A DNA stretch of 64,000 nucleotides from Dechloromonas sp. (lineage in GTDB: Bacteria > Pseudomonadota > Gammaproteobacteria > Burkholderiales > Rhodocyclaceae). Location: contig JAABQV010000002.1 of NCBI GenBank assembly GCA_011391255.1, positions 1 to 64,000 of the forward strand, written 5' to 3'. The position numbers and the translations under genes are program-made. The notes beneath the pieces are model-generated. The model did not search any database, had not been told where the DNA came from, and saw only the letters and a list, made by a program, of their open reading frames with translations. This document shows positions 31,074-40,237 of the stretch, piece by piece; within the stretch, counting starts at the first letter, position 1; each line of letters begins with the position of its first letter.

Positions 31074-32121
31074 CGCTTAATTCCCGCTTGCGTTCCGGCG
31101 ACGGCCACAAGCCGGCCGGCTTGAAGCGCATGACGAGCACCAGCGCGAGGCCGAAAATCAGCATGCGCAGGCTTTCCGGATCGACCAGCATTTTGCCGAA
31201 AACCGCCATCTGGATCGGCCCGACGCCGTAGCGCAGCGCCTCAGGCAGGATACTGAGCAGCACCGCGCCGAGAATGACACCGGGAATATGGCCCATCCCG
31301 CCAAGGACGACCATGGCGAGAATCATGATTGATTCGATCAGCGAGAAACTTTCCGGCGAGACAAAGCCCTGCATCGCCGAAAAAACGCCGCCGGCAACAC
31401 CACCGAAACTGGCACCCATGGCAAAAGCCAGCAACTTCAGATTACGCGTATTGATACCGACCGCCTTGGCGGCGATTTCATCCTCGCGGATCGCCTGCCA
31501 GGCACGCCCGACGCGCGAGTTTTGCAGGCGCAGGTTGATGATGATGACCAAAATCACGAGTGCCAGCAGCAGGTAGTAATACTTCTGCGGTCCACTCATG
31601 GAAATGCCCAAAATTTGGCTCGTCGTTGAAAACTTGAAATCACCAATCGCCACCGGGTCGATCAGCGTAATGCCCTGGGCGCCATTGGTGATGTTGATCG
31701 GCGCATTGAGATTGTTCATGAAAATACGGACGATTTCGCCGAAGCCGAGCGTCACTATCGCCAGATAATCGCCGCGCAGCTTGAGGGTTGGCGAACCAAG
31801 GATGACGCCGAAGAAGCAGGCGACCAGCGCACCAATCGGCAAAATCACCCAGAACGGCCAATGCAGGCCAAAGTGCGGACTGGCAAGCAAGGCGTAGGTA
31901 TAGGCACCGACGGCGTAGAAGGCGATGTAGCCGAGGTCAAGCAGGCCGGCATAGCCGACGACGATATTCAAGCCAAGCGCCAGAAAAACATAAAGGATGG
32001 CGAAGTTGAGAATCCGTACCCAGGCCTGACCACCCATCGCGGCAACAAAAGGCAGGGCAAGCAACGCCACGACAATCAGGGTGATGCCAAAGGCGGAGCG
32101 TGGATTGAGCCATTTGCTCAT
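31051..32121 (-). CDS. livM: Branched-chain amino acid ABC transporter permease
   Basis: GLNIVVGYAGLLDLGYIAFYAVGAYTYALL. Confidence 0.93.
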   Translation of the reverse strand: MSKWLNPRSAFGITLIVVALLALPFVAAMGGQAWVRILNFAILYVFLALGLNIVVGYAGLLDLGYIAFYAVGAYTYALLASPHFGLHWPFWVILPIGALVACFFGVILGSPTLKLRGDYLAIVTLGFGEIVRIFMNNLNAPINITNGAQGITLIDPVAIGDFKFSTTSQILGISMSGPQKYYYLLLALVILVIIINLRLQNSRVGRAWQAIREDEIAAKAVGINTRNLKLLAFAMGASFGGVAGGVFSAMQGFVSPESFSLIESIMILAMVVLGGMGHIPGVILGAVLLSILPEALRYGVGPIQMAVFGKMLVDPESLRMLIFGLALVLVMRFKPAGLWPSPERKRELSDAGAGNG

Positions 32122-33041
32122 GCTCTGTCCCCCGTTTTTTCACCGAACAGGCCGGATGGTTTGAACATCAGCACGACGATCAACACCAGAAAGGCGAAGA
32201 TGTCCTGATAGTGGCTACCGAGGAAGCCGCCAGTCAGATCACCGATATAGCCGGCGCCGAGCGCTTCGATCAAGCCAAGCAAAATGCCGCCGAGCATCGC
32301 CCCGGCAAGATTGCCGATGCCACCCAAGACCGCCGCCGTGAAGGCCTTGAGGCCGAGCATGAAGCCCATCTGGTAATGGGCGATTTCGTAATAGGTGCCG
32401 ACCATGATGCCGGCCAGCGCGCCGAGTGCTGAGCCAATGATGAAGGCAGCGGCAATCACGCGATTGATATTGACGCCCATCAGACTGGCCACCGCCGGAT
32501 TCTGCGAGGTGGCACGCATCGCCATGCCAAGCTTGGTGCGATAGACGAGGAAAAGCAGGCCGCCCATGGTCAACGCCGAAACCAGCACAATAATTACCTG
32601 CACAGCAGTAAAGTGGGCGCCGCCGAATTCAAAGGCAACACTCGGCAGCAGCGGCGGAAAGGTCAGGTAATTGCGCCCCCAGATAATCATCGCAACGTTT
32701 TGCAGGACGATCGACATGCCGATTGCCGTAATCAACGGCGTCAAGCGCGGCGCGTTGCGCAGCGGGCGATAGGCGACGCGCTCCAGTCCCCAGCCGAGCG
32801 CCATGCAGACCAGTACCGAAACCGTCAGCCCGGCGAGGCCGGCGAATATCACCGGCATCCCGGCCTTGATCAGAAACCCGGCGACCGAAATGGTGACCAG
32901 CGTGCCGATCATCACCACTTCGCCATGGGCAAAGTTGATCAGCCCCATGATGCCGTACACCATCGTGTACCCCAGCGCGACCAGAGCATAGATGCTGCCC
33001 TGCACCAGGCCATTGATGATCTGCTGGAGAAAAATGTCCAT
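32118..33041 (-). CDS. livH: Branched-chain amino acid ABC transporter permease
   Basis: QQIINGLVQGSIYALVALGYTMVYGIMGLINFAHGEVVMIG. Confidence 0.95.
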   Translation of the reverse strand: MDIFLQQIINGLVQGSIYALVALGYTMVYGIMGLINFAHGEVVMIGTLVTISVAGFLIKAGMPVIFAGLAGLTVSVLVCMALGWGLERVAYRPLRNAPRLTPLITAIGMSIVLQNVAMIIWGRNYLTFPPLLPSVAFEFGGAHFTAVQVIIVLVSALTMGGLLFLVYRTKLGMAMRATSQNPAVASLMGVNINRVIAAAFIIGSALGALAGIMVGTYYEIAHYQMGFMLGLKAFTAAVLGGIGNLAGAMLGGILLGLIEALGAGYIGDLTGGFLGSHYQDIFAFLVLIVVLMFKPSGLFGEKTGDRA

Positions 33042-33066
33042 GTTTTACCGGTTGACCGCAACAAGT

Positions 33067-33094
33067 GAGAACGGCACCTTGCGGTGCCGTTCTC
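33067..33094. terminator. Strong GC hairpin between liv substrate-binding gene and livH
   Basis: GAGAACGGCACC-TTGC-GGTGCCGTTCTC, perfect 12-bp arms. Confidence 0.6.
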
Positions 33095-33110
33095 TTAGCC
33101 AATATTGGCT

Positions 33111-34472
33111 TTACTTCTTTTCGACTGCAGCTTTGGCAGCATCAGCGCCAGCCTTGACCGCCTCGGCACCGGCAACAACAGCACCTTTACCAGCTTCGGT
33201 CGCGGCACCGGCAACCGCCATGGCGGCATCCTTCACTTCTGCAACCGCCTGAGCGACTTCCGCCTTGGCCACTTCGACCGGAGCGCCTACCGTCGTAACG
33301 TACTCAAGCTTGCCGCCCTTGTACTGATAGATGGAAATCGCGCCGCTCATCAGGTCACCGAACTCATCAAAGGTGATCTTGGCGGTGACGCCGTCGTAGC
33401 TGGTCTTGCCGATTTCCGGCAGGAACTTGACCGGATCAACCGAGTTGGCGCGCTTCATCGAGTCTGCCATGACCATTACGGCGTCGTAAACATATGGTGC
33501 GTAAAGCTGAATCTCGCCATTGAACTTCTTGACGAACTTGTCCTTGAATTCCGGCCCCTTGGCCAGTTTTTCAAGCGGCATGCCCGGCAGTGAGCAGTAA
33601 TGACCCTCGGTCGCCGGGCCACCCAGCTTCATGAACTCGGGCGTACAAACGCCGTCGCCACCAAGGAACTTGGCCTTGATGCCGAGATCGGCCATTTGCT
33701 TGGCCATCGGGCCACCCTGGGCATCCATGCCGCCGTAGAAAACGAGGTCAGCTTTCTTGGATTTGATCTTGGTCAGAATCGCCTTGAAATCGGTTGCCTT
33801 GTCGTTGGTGTACTCGGTGGCGACAACTTTCAGGCCATTGGCCTCGGCGCCCTTCTTGAACTCGTCGGCCAGACCCTGACCGTAAGCGGTCCGGTCGTCG
33901 ATGATGGCAACCGTCTTGACGCCCTGCTTGGCAGCAAATTCACCCAGCGCCTTGCCCTGCTGAACGTCGTTGGCCATCACGCGGAAAGCCGTTTTGAAAC
34001 CTTGCTGAGTGTATTTCGGGTTGGTAGCCGAACCGGAAATCTGCGGAATACCGGCATCCGAATACAGCTTGGAGGCAGGAATCGTCGTACCGGAATTGAG
34101 GTGGCCGATAACGCCGGTTACTTTGGCATCAACCAGCTTCTGGGCAACGATGGTGCCCTGCTTCGGGTCAGCCTGGTCGTCCTCGGCGAGCAGTTCAAAT
34201 TTGATCTTGGCGCCGCCGATTTCGATAGCTTGTGCGTTGAGTTCCTCAATGGCGAGTACTGCACCATTTTCATTGTCCTTGCCAAGATGAGCCTGCGGGC
34301 CGGTCATCGGTGCAACGTGGCCGAGCTTGACAGTCACTTCCGGCTTCGGTGGCGGGGCGACAGGCGCAGCAACCGGCGCTTCAACCGGCTTTGGCGCTTC
34401 TTTTTCACCACAGGCGCCGAGCGCAAAGACGGACGCAATGGAGAGGGCAACTACGGAAAGCTTGGCTTGCAT
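33111..34472 (-). CDS. livK: Branched-chain amino acid ABC transporter substrate-binding lipoprotein with Pro-rich linker and Ala-rich C-terminal extension
   Basis: Lipobox FALGACGEKE; EVTVKLGHVAPMTGPQAHLGKDNENGAVLAIEELNAQ; tail KAEVAQAVAEVKDAAMAVAGAATEAGKGAVVAGAEAVKAGADAAKAAVEKK. Confidence 0.92.
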   Translation of the reverse strand: MQAKLSVVALSIASVFALGACGEKEAPKPVEAPVAAPVAPPPKPEVTVKLGHVAPMTGPQAHLGKDNENGAVLAIEELNAQAIEIGGAKIKFELLAEDDQADPKQGTIVAQKLVDAKVTGVIGHLNSGTTIPASKLYSDAGIPQISGSATNPKYTQQGFKTAFRVMANDVQQGKALGEFAAKQGVKTVAIIDDRTAYGQGLADEFKKGAEANGLKVVATEYTNDKATDFKAILTKIKSKKADLVFYGGMDAQGGPMAKQMADLGIKAKFLGGDGVCTPEFMKLGGPATEGHYCSLPGMPLEKLAKGPEFKDKFVKKFNGEIQLYAPYVYDAVMVMADSMKRANSVDPVKFLPEIGKTSYDGVTAKITFDEFGDLMSGAISIYQYKGGKLEYVTTVGAPVEVAKAEVAQAVAEVKDAAMAVAGAATEAGKGAVVAGAEAVKAGADAAKAAVEKK

Positions 34473-34591
34473 CGATGGTTCTCCTGAACATATGGGGTGG
34501 GATTAAAACAACGCCTGATTGTCCGTAGCACTAACCGGCCTGTCAATAACAAACGTCCTGATCCTTGGCCGATTTCACTTAAAATCTGCGC

Positions 34592-35341
34592 ATGAACTCA
34601 ACGCCTATGCGCCAGTTTGCCCTGCAAGGGGCTGCCGTCATTCTGGTTTTATCGCTTGCCTGGCCGTATTTTGGCTGGACGGCAGAAGCTTTGCCATGGC
34701 TCCAGACCAGCCTGGCGATTGGCCTCGTCGCGCTGGTTTTTGCGACGCTAACGCGCCAGCCCTGGTGGTGGCGCGCCATCCACGCCGGCTTCATGCCGCT
34801 GATCTGGTTTACTCAAAGCCTGGCGATTGAGCCGGCTTGGTTCCTTGTCGCTTTTGTGCTGCTTTTACTGGTTTACCGTGGCGCCTTGAGCGGGCAAGTG
34901 CCGCTCTATCTCTCAAACAAGGAAACCGTCGCCGCGCTTGCAGATCTGCTTGCTGAACGCGGCAACAGTCGCTTTCTCGATCTTGGTGCCGGCCTCGGCA
35001 GCACCGCCGTGCCCCTCGCCGACGCACTGCCCGAAAGCCAATTCACCGGTTATGAAAACGCGCCACTAACCTGGCTGGTCGGCCGTTTTTTTGCGCTGGG
35101 CAGACCGAATATTCGCTGGCGCTGGGACGACTTGTGGCAGGCCAATCTTGGCGAGTACGACGTGGTTTACGCTTTTTTATCACCGGCGCCGATGGCAAAA
35201 TTATGGGCCAAGGTTGAGGCTGAAATGTCGCCCGGCAGCCTCTTCATCAGCAACAGTTTTCCGGTTCCCGGCGCAGCGCCCAGCCACATCATTGAAGTGG
35301 ATTGCACCCCGGCGCGGCCGCTTTACTGCTACGAGCGATGA
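34592..35341 (+). CDS. Membrane-anchored class I SAM-dependent methyltransferase
   Basis: N-terminal TM helices; RFLDLGAGLGSTAVPLADALP SAM motif. Confidence 0.8.
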   Translation: MNSTPMRQFALQGAAVILVLSLAWPYFGWTAEALPWLQTSLAIGLVALVFATLTRQPWWWRAIHAGFMPLIWFTQSLAIEPAWFLVAFVLLLLVYRGALSGQVPLYLSNKETVAALADLLAERGNSRFLDLGAGLGSTAVPLADALPESQFTGYENAPLTWLVGRFFALGRPNIRWRWDDLWQANLGEYDVVYAFLSPAPMAKLWAKVEAEMSPGSLFISNSFPVPGAAPSHIIEVDCTPARPLYCYER

Positions 35342-37440
35342 AGTTCAGTTTGCGGCGCAAGCCGGAAGCTCTCGCCCTGATTGTTGCACTGCTCAGCACC
35401 GTTCTCGTGTTGACCATTTTTCTGATTGATGCCTACCAGTCGCGAACCCACGAATTCGAGGTCGGCAAACGACGCACCGAGTTGTTCAGCATCATGCTCG
35501 CAGAACACACTGCACGGACGCTGGAGGCAGTCGATATACTGCTGCGCGAGATGGCCACCGACCTTGGCAAAAACCATGACTGGCACCCCTGGGAAGCCAA
35601 TCGCGGATGGGAGTATGTCACCGATCATCATTCACGTGCTCTGCCGCAACTGCGCGATCTGGCCATTTTCGACGACACGGGTGAGCAGCGCTTCATCTCC
35701 ACCCACTTTCCAACACCGCCCCTAAATCTTAGCGCGCAGCCGTATTTCAAGACCCTGAAAGAGAGCAGCAGCGGCATCTCCCTGGGTTCTATCGCCGAAC
35801 GCAATTCCGGCCAATATGCCTACGCACTGGCGCGCCGCATTGAAGACAAGCGGAAAAATTTTTCCGGTTTTACATTCGCCACCATAGAGTCGAGCTATCT
35901 GCAGGAATTCTGCTGGCCGAACCGCCTGGCCGATGATTTCGAGACCGTGGTGATCGATACCCGGGGGGAAATCGTGGCCTCCTGTCGCCCGAGCGACCTC
36001 AGCACCAAGTCGGGGATCATCGGCAAGCGGGCAACCGATATCCTCTATGAAGGACGCCTGCGCGACGCACTTCCGGAAAAGGGTTTCCGGCGCAGTGACG
36101 GCCTGCTTGTTTCGCTGGCGCCGGTGCCCGGATTTACCGGCTTGCGTGTTTTGACCGTGCTCCCGGAATCCGGTTTGCTCGTTGAGTGGCACAGGCACAT
36201 GCTCGAGCTGAGTATCTTATCGGCACTACTCACCGGCCTGCTGCTCGTTGGCGGGCTACTGGTCAAGCGTCAGGTGCATGAGCTCGGCGAAATCACCGCA
36301 CAATTAACAGCCAGCCATGGAACTCTGGAAGCTCGAGTGGCGAAAGCCACGGCCGATCTTTCCGAACAAAAGGAAGCTGCCGAACTCGCAAATACCGCAA
36401 AAAGCCGCTTTCTGGCTGCAGCCAGCCACGATTTGCGGCAACCATTGCACGCCTTGTCACTATTTGCTGCTGACCTGCAGCGTAAATCCCAGAGCATGCA
36501 AAACCCCGATCTACCCGTCCTTGCCGAACAAATTGCCGTGTCGACCAGCACATTGGGTGAATTGCTCAATTCGCTGCTCGACATTTCCCGCCTTGACGTT
36601 GCCGGCATCTCACCACAATACCAGCGTTTCGCCGTCAATACTCTGTTTGAACAGTTACAGATTTTTTTCAGGCGTACTGCGGTCGACCGCAATATTGCCC
36701 TGATTTTTCGCCCCACCCGCCTGTGGAGCGAAACCGATCCGGCGCTGCTGGAGCGCATTCTCGCCAACCTGATCTCAAACGCCCTGCGCTACACGCAAAC
36801 CGGCGGCAGCATCCTCGTCGCAGCGCGCAAGCGCGGCAAAAACATTCACATTGAAGTACGCGACAACGGACCGGGCATTTCCGCTGAACATCAGAGCGCG
36901 ATTTTTACCGAGTTTTATCAGGTAGGGAATCAGGCGCGTGAGCATCAAAAAGGCTTGGGGTTGGGTCTGTCGATCGTCGATCGCCTGGCGCGCTCACTCA
37001 ACGTCGCCATCGCCCTGCGTTCGGCGCCCAATCACGGCAGTTGTTTTTCGGTGACTATTCCCTTGATCAAGGAGCAGCTCCGGACAGCATCCGAACACCC
37101 GGAACGTGTCGAGCCAAGTATCCATTTCATCGGCAATTCCTCCGACATCACCAGCGCCCTGGAACTGGTCATCAACTGGAACATTGGCTACAGCCAAGAC
37201 CCGGCGCGCAAAAACATCATCGGGCCAGTGCCACGCGACACGCTAATCATTACCGAGTATTCCTTGCTGAACACGCTTCGGGAGCAAAACCTCGACGGCG
37301 CTCAAATCATCGTTCTCGGCTGCCTGCCGGGCAGCATGCCGGCAGCCGGCCAACATCCGCTACAAAGCCCGATCCGTCCGGCCAAACTGCGGGCGCTGAT
37401 CGGGCAACTTCAAAAAACGTTGGAAAAGTCGATGCCGTAG
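35338..37440 (+). CDS. Sensor histidine kinase (PDC-like periplasmic sensor, HisKA, HATPase)
   Basis: FLAAASHDLRQPLHALSLFAADLQ, NLISNALRYTQTGG, GLGLGLSIV; start at ATG 35338. Confidence 0.92.
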   Translation: MKFSLRRKPEALALIVALLSTVLVLTIFLIDAYQSRTHEFEVGKRRTELFSIMLAEHTARTLEAVDILLREMATDLGKNHDWHPWEANRGWEYVTDHHSRALPQLRDLAIFDDTGEQRFISTHFPTPPLNLSAQPYFKTLKESSSGISLGSIAERNSGQYAYALARRIEDKRKNFSGFTFATIESSYLQEFCWPNRLADDFETVVIDTRGEIVASCRPSDLSTKSGIIGKRATDILYEGRLRDALPEKGFRRSDGLLVSLAPVPGFTGLRVLTVLPESGLLVEWHRHMLELSILSALLTGLLLVGGLLVKRQVHELGEITAQLTASHGTLEARVAKATADLSEQKEAAELANTAKSRFLAAASHDLRQPLHALSLFAADLQRKSQSMQNPDLPVLAEQIAVSTSTLGELLNSLLDISRLDVAGISPQYQRFAVNTLFEQLQIFFRRTAVDRNIALIFRPTRLWSETDPALLERILANLISNALRYTQTGGSILVAARKRGKNIHIEVRDNGPGISAEHQSAIFTEFYQVGNQAREHQKGLGLGLSIVDRLARSLNVAIALRSAPNHGSCFSVTIPLIKEQLRTASEHPERVEPSIHFIGNSSDITSALELVINWNIGYSQDPARKNIIGPVPRDTLIITEYSLLNTLREQNLDGAQIIVLGCLPGSMPAAGQHPLQSPIRPAKLRALIGQLQKTLEKSMP

Positions 37441-38072
37441 CGGGAGACTGTAACCAAGGCCTGCGTGCGGCTATTGACGCCGAGGGTCTTGAAAACTGCG
37501 GTCACATGGATTTTGACCGTTCCTTCAGAAAGCTCAAGCTGTTCGGCGATATCACGGTTCGACAGGCCGCGCACCATCAGCGCGAGAACTTGCGACTGGC
37601 GATCGGTCAAACCAATTTCTGCCGGCTGGACTGACATTTGCGAAGATGGAACCGGCTTCACCGAATCAAGGCAGGCGCCGTTCGACTCACCAGGAACAAA
37701 AATATTGCCGTCAAGCACTTCGCGCAACGCTGACAATAAGGCTTCGCCTGAATAAGCCTTGGGAATAAAACCGGAAGCGCCGAGATTCATGACACGCGTC
37801 ACCGTCGGCACGTCGTCGAAGGCAGAAACCACAACCACGGGCAGCGCCGGAAAGCGCTTGCGCAGGATATCGAGACCGGCAAAACCATCAATACCCGGCA
37901 TCGCAAGATCGAGCAGCAGGAGATCAACGTCATCTTCAGCATCGAGCAAACTCAGGGCCGACTCGAAATCTCCAACCCCTTTGAGCACCATATCTTTCTC
38001 AAGCTGGGTCAACAATCCGAGCAATCCCTCGCGAACCAGCGCGTGATCTTCAACCACCAGAAGCTTCAGCAT
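37410..38072 (-). CDS. LuxR-type (NarL/FixJ) response regulator
   Basis: LVVEDHALVREGLLGLL, LLLDLAMPG, LTDRQSQVLALMVRGLSNRDIAEQLELSEGTVKIHVTAVFKTLGVNSR. Confidence 0.95.
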   Translation of the reverse strand: MLKLLVVEDHALVREGLLGLLTQLEKDMVLKGVGDFESALSLLDAEDDVDLLLLDLAMPGIDGFAGLDILRKRFPALPVVVVSAFDDVPTVTRVMNLGASGFIPKAYSGEALLSALREVLDGNIFVPGESNGACLDSVKPVPSSQMSVQPAEIGLTDRQSQVLALMVRGLSNRDIAEQLELSEGTVKIHVTAVFKTLGVNSRTQALVTVSRYGIDFSNVF

Positions 38073-38166
38073 CGTCTTAACCCATCTTGTTAAATCGGCA
38101 ATGCTTATATTTTACGTCGGCAAGTGGTTTAAGATAGAGCAATAATCACACGCGTGGAGAAAAAAT

Positions 38167-38661
38167 ATGTCAAATGACCAGAACAACATGAATGACCCGC
38201 TGGGTTTCATGCGCAACATGTGGGGGCAAATGGGCTTCAACCTGCCTGGCATGGTGACCCCGACTTTTGATGTCGAAGAGCTCGACAAACGGATCAAAGA
38301 CATGAAAGCAGTCGAAGGCTGGCTGCGGATGAACCTCTCGATGCTGCAAATGACCATACAGGGTCTTGAAATGCAGCGCTCAACCGTAACCGCCGTCAAG
38401 ACCATGGGGCAGATGGCGAGTGATGCCGCCAAATCAATGACGCCCGAAGCCAAGGAGGCTGCTCCCGAGCCGGTTTCGCCGATCGCCAACTTTATGCAAG
38501 GCGCTGCAGCCCCCGAAGCCGGTGCGATGACCGGCGGTGCGATGTGGCCTTGGCAGATGATGGAACAGATGCGCGAGCAAATGCAGCAGCACGCGGAAAC
38601 CTCTGCTCAGGCAGCGGCCGCTGAGCAAGCCGCGAAGCCGAAAAGCCGCGCCAAAAAGTAA
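38167..38661 (+). CDS. phaM: PHA granule-associated regulatory protein PhaM family
   Basis: NDPLGFMRNMWGQMGF...DVEELDKRIKDMKAVEGWLRMNLSMLQMTIQGLEMQRSTVTAVK; Lys-rich basic C-terminus. Confidence 0.85.
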   Translation: MSNDQNNMNDPLGFMRNMWGQMGFNLPGMVTPTFDVEELDKRIKDMKAVEGWLRMNLSMLQMTIQGLEMQRSTVTAVKTMGQMASDAAKSMTPEAKEAAPEPVSPIANFMQGAAAPEAGAMTGGAMWPWQMMEQMREQMQQHAETSAQAAAAEQAAKPKSRAKK

Positions 38662-38662
38662 C

Positions 38663-39559
38663 TCAGTGACTCAGCCACGCTGCCCACACGGGTAGCGTGA
38701 GCATTGAGGCCAGCGTCGTCGCCGAGATCAGCCAGGCAACACTGCGCCCATCGCCCCCCATCCGCATTGCCAGAATGTAGGCCGAAGATGCGGTTGGCAG
38801 CGCGGCAAACAAAACGACGATCTGGTAATTCAGCCCCTGCAAGCCAAACGCATAGCCAACACTGGCAGCAATCAGCGGCAAGGCCAGCAGTTTGACCAGC
38901 ACCAGCCAGAGGGAAATGCCGCGCAGGCCGGGCGTACCATCGAGCCGCAATGCCGCGCCGACGGTAATCAAACCCAAAGCAATCGAGGCATCCGCAAGAC
39001 GCCCGAGGAAGGCTTGCAGTGCTTGCGGCGGATCGAAACCGGCAAGATTCAGAACAAAACCAGTCAAGGTTCCCCAGATCAGCGGGTTTCTTGCCACTTC
39101 ACGCCATAACCCGATCTCGCCGTGCCGCGCCAGCATCCAGACCGACACAAAATTAGCCAGCGGCACCGCTGCGCCGACAATCAAGCCCATGGTCGCAATG
39201 CCGGGCGAACCAAACAACATGCCGGCAACGGCCAATGCAATGTAGGAGTTAAAGCGGTAGGCGCACTGAAACACCGAGGCAAAAACCAGCGGCGGCAGTT
39301 TGACAACAAGTTTGGGTAACAGGCCAAGCAACATGCCGCCAAGCATCGCTGCGAATGCCGTACCGAGCAGCGGGAGCGCCGCCCCGAGATCAAGATTAGT
39401 CTTGACGATGGCGTTGATCAGCAGGGCCGGGAAGAGAATGAAGTAAACCAGCTTCTCGATGCCATTCCAGAAATGATCGCCGAGATGCATCCAGCGGCGG
39501 ATCGCCGCCCCAAGAAGGATAAGCGCAAAGTCAGGGAGGAGCAGGAGAGCGGTGTTCAT
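38663..39559 (-). CDS. AEC (auxin efflux carrier) family transporter
   Basis: 298 aa, ten-TM pattern; GAALRLDGTPGLRGISLWLVLVKLLALPLIA. Confidence 0.88.
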   Translation of the reverse strand: MNTALLLLPDFALILLGAAIRRWMHLGDHFWNGIEKLVYFILFPALLINAIVKTNLDLGAALPLLGTAFAAMLGGMLLGLLPKLVVKLPPLVFASVFQCAYRFNSYIALAVAGMLFGSPGIATMGLIVGAAVPLANFVSVWMLARHGEIGLWREVARNPLIWGTLTGFVLNLAGFDPPQALQAFLGRLADASIALGLITVGAALRLDGTPGLRGISLWLVLVKLLALPLIAASVGYAFGLQGLNYQIVVLFAALPTASSAYILAMRMGGDGRSVAWLISATTLASMLTLPVWAAWLSH

Positions 39560-39645
39560 CGCTACATTCTAGAGCGCCCGGCGGCGCTCCCCAACTGTGG
39601 AAAACCGCAACAAGGCCAAGCTTTGGGGAGACGCTGATGAATTAG

Positions 39646-39714
39646 GTAAGCACTGATTTATTCGATTTTTGTCATTCCCGCGCAGGCGGGAATGACAAAT
39701 TAATCAGTGCTTAC
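39646..39714. mobile_element. MITE-like nested palindrome with REP core and putative 4-bp TTAG target duplication
   Basis: GTAAGCACTGATT...TTGTCATTCCCGC-GCAG-GCGGGAATGACAA...AATCAGTGCTTAC, flanked TTAG (39642-39645) and TTAG (39715-39718). Confidence 0.65.
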
Positions 39715-39724
39715 TTAGGTGCGC

Positions 39725-40225
39725 TCAGCCTTCGCAGACTTTAAGCAGATCAGCTTCCAGATCGATTTCCATGCCCTGCTTCAAAGCCCGGTCAATAAAC
39801 ATGCCGCGATACAAGCGCCCGGCGTTGGCTGCCTTGCGCTCATGCGGAGTTTCCCAATCAGCAACCTGCAGACGAACCATGCCGATCTGCTCATCGCGCT
39901 CAGCCGCATCGGCCGGGACGCAAGGATAGGCCAGCGCGTGGCGATTGAATTCCTCACGCGAATACTGTTCGATACTTTTCCCCGGCACCACGGGGCAATG
40001 TCCCAGACGCCGCGTTTTCACCTCGGCAGCGATCACCTTCCCTCTGAGAAAAAAGCGCGGCTCACTGACTATCCAGCCGGCGCCTCCCTCTTCATAAATC
40101 ACACAACGCCCGGCCTGCAACATTTCCGGCTGCTTGAACAGCAAGCGCGCCGATGGTCGCAGCGCCGGCTCTGCGGCCAGCGCCGGCACCGCCAGCAAGG
40201 CCAGACAAAGCAGCCTGGTTTTCAT
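39725..40225 (-). CDS. Secreted hypothetical protein
   Basis: Signal peptide MKTRLLCLALLAVPALAAEP; 166 aa. Confidence 0.65.
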   Translation of the reverse strand: MKTRLLCLALLAVPALAAEPALRPSARLLFKQPEMLQAGRCVIYEEGGAGWIVSEPRFFLRGKVIAAEVKTRRLGHCPVVPGKSIEQYSREEFNRHALAYPCVPADAAERDEQIGMVRLQVADWETPHERKAANAGRLYRGMFIDRALKQGMEIDLEADLLKVCEG

Positions 40226-40237
40226 AAAAATACCCGT

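Noticed and set aside
33600-34487. 295-aa plus-strand ORF opposite the liv binding protein
   Set aside because: Antisense shadow; the minus-strand gene is unambiguous
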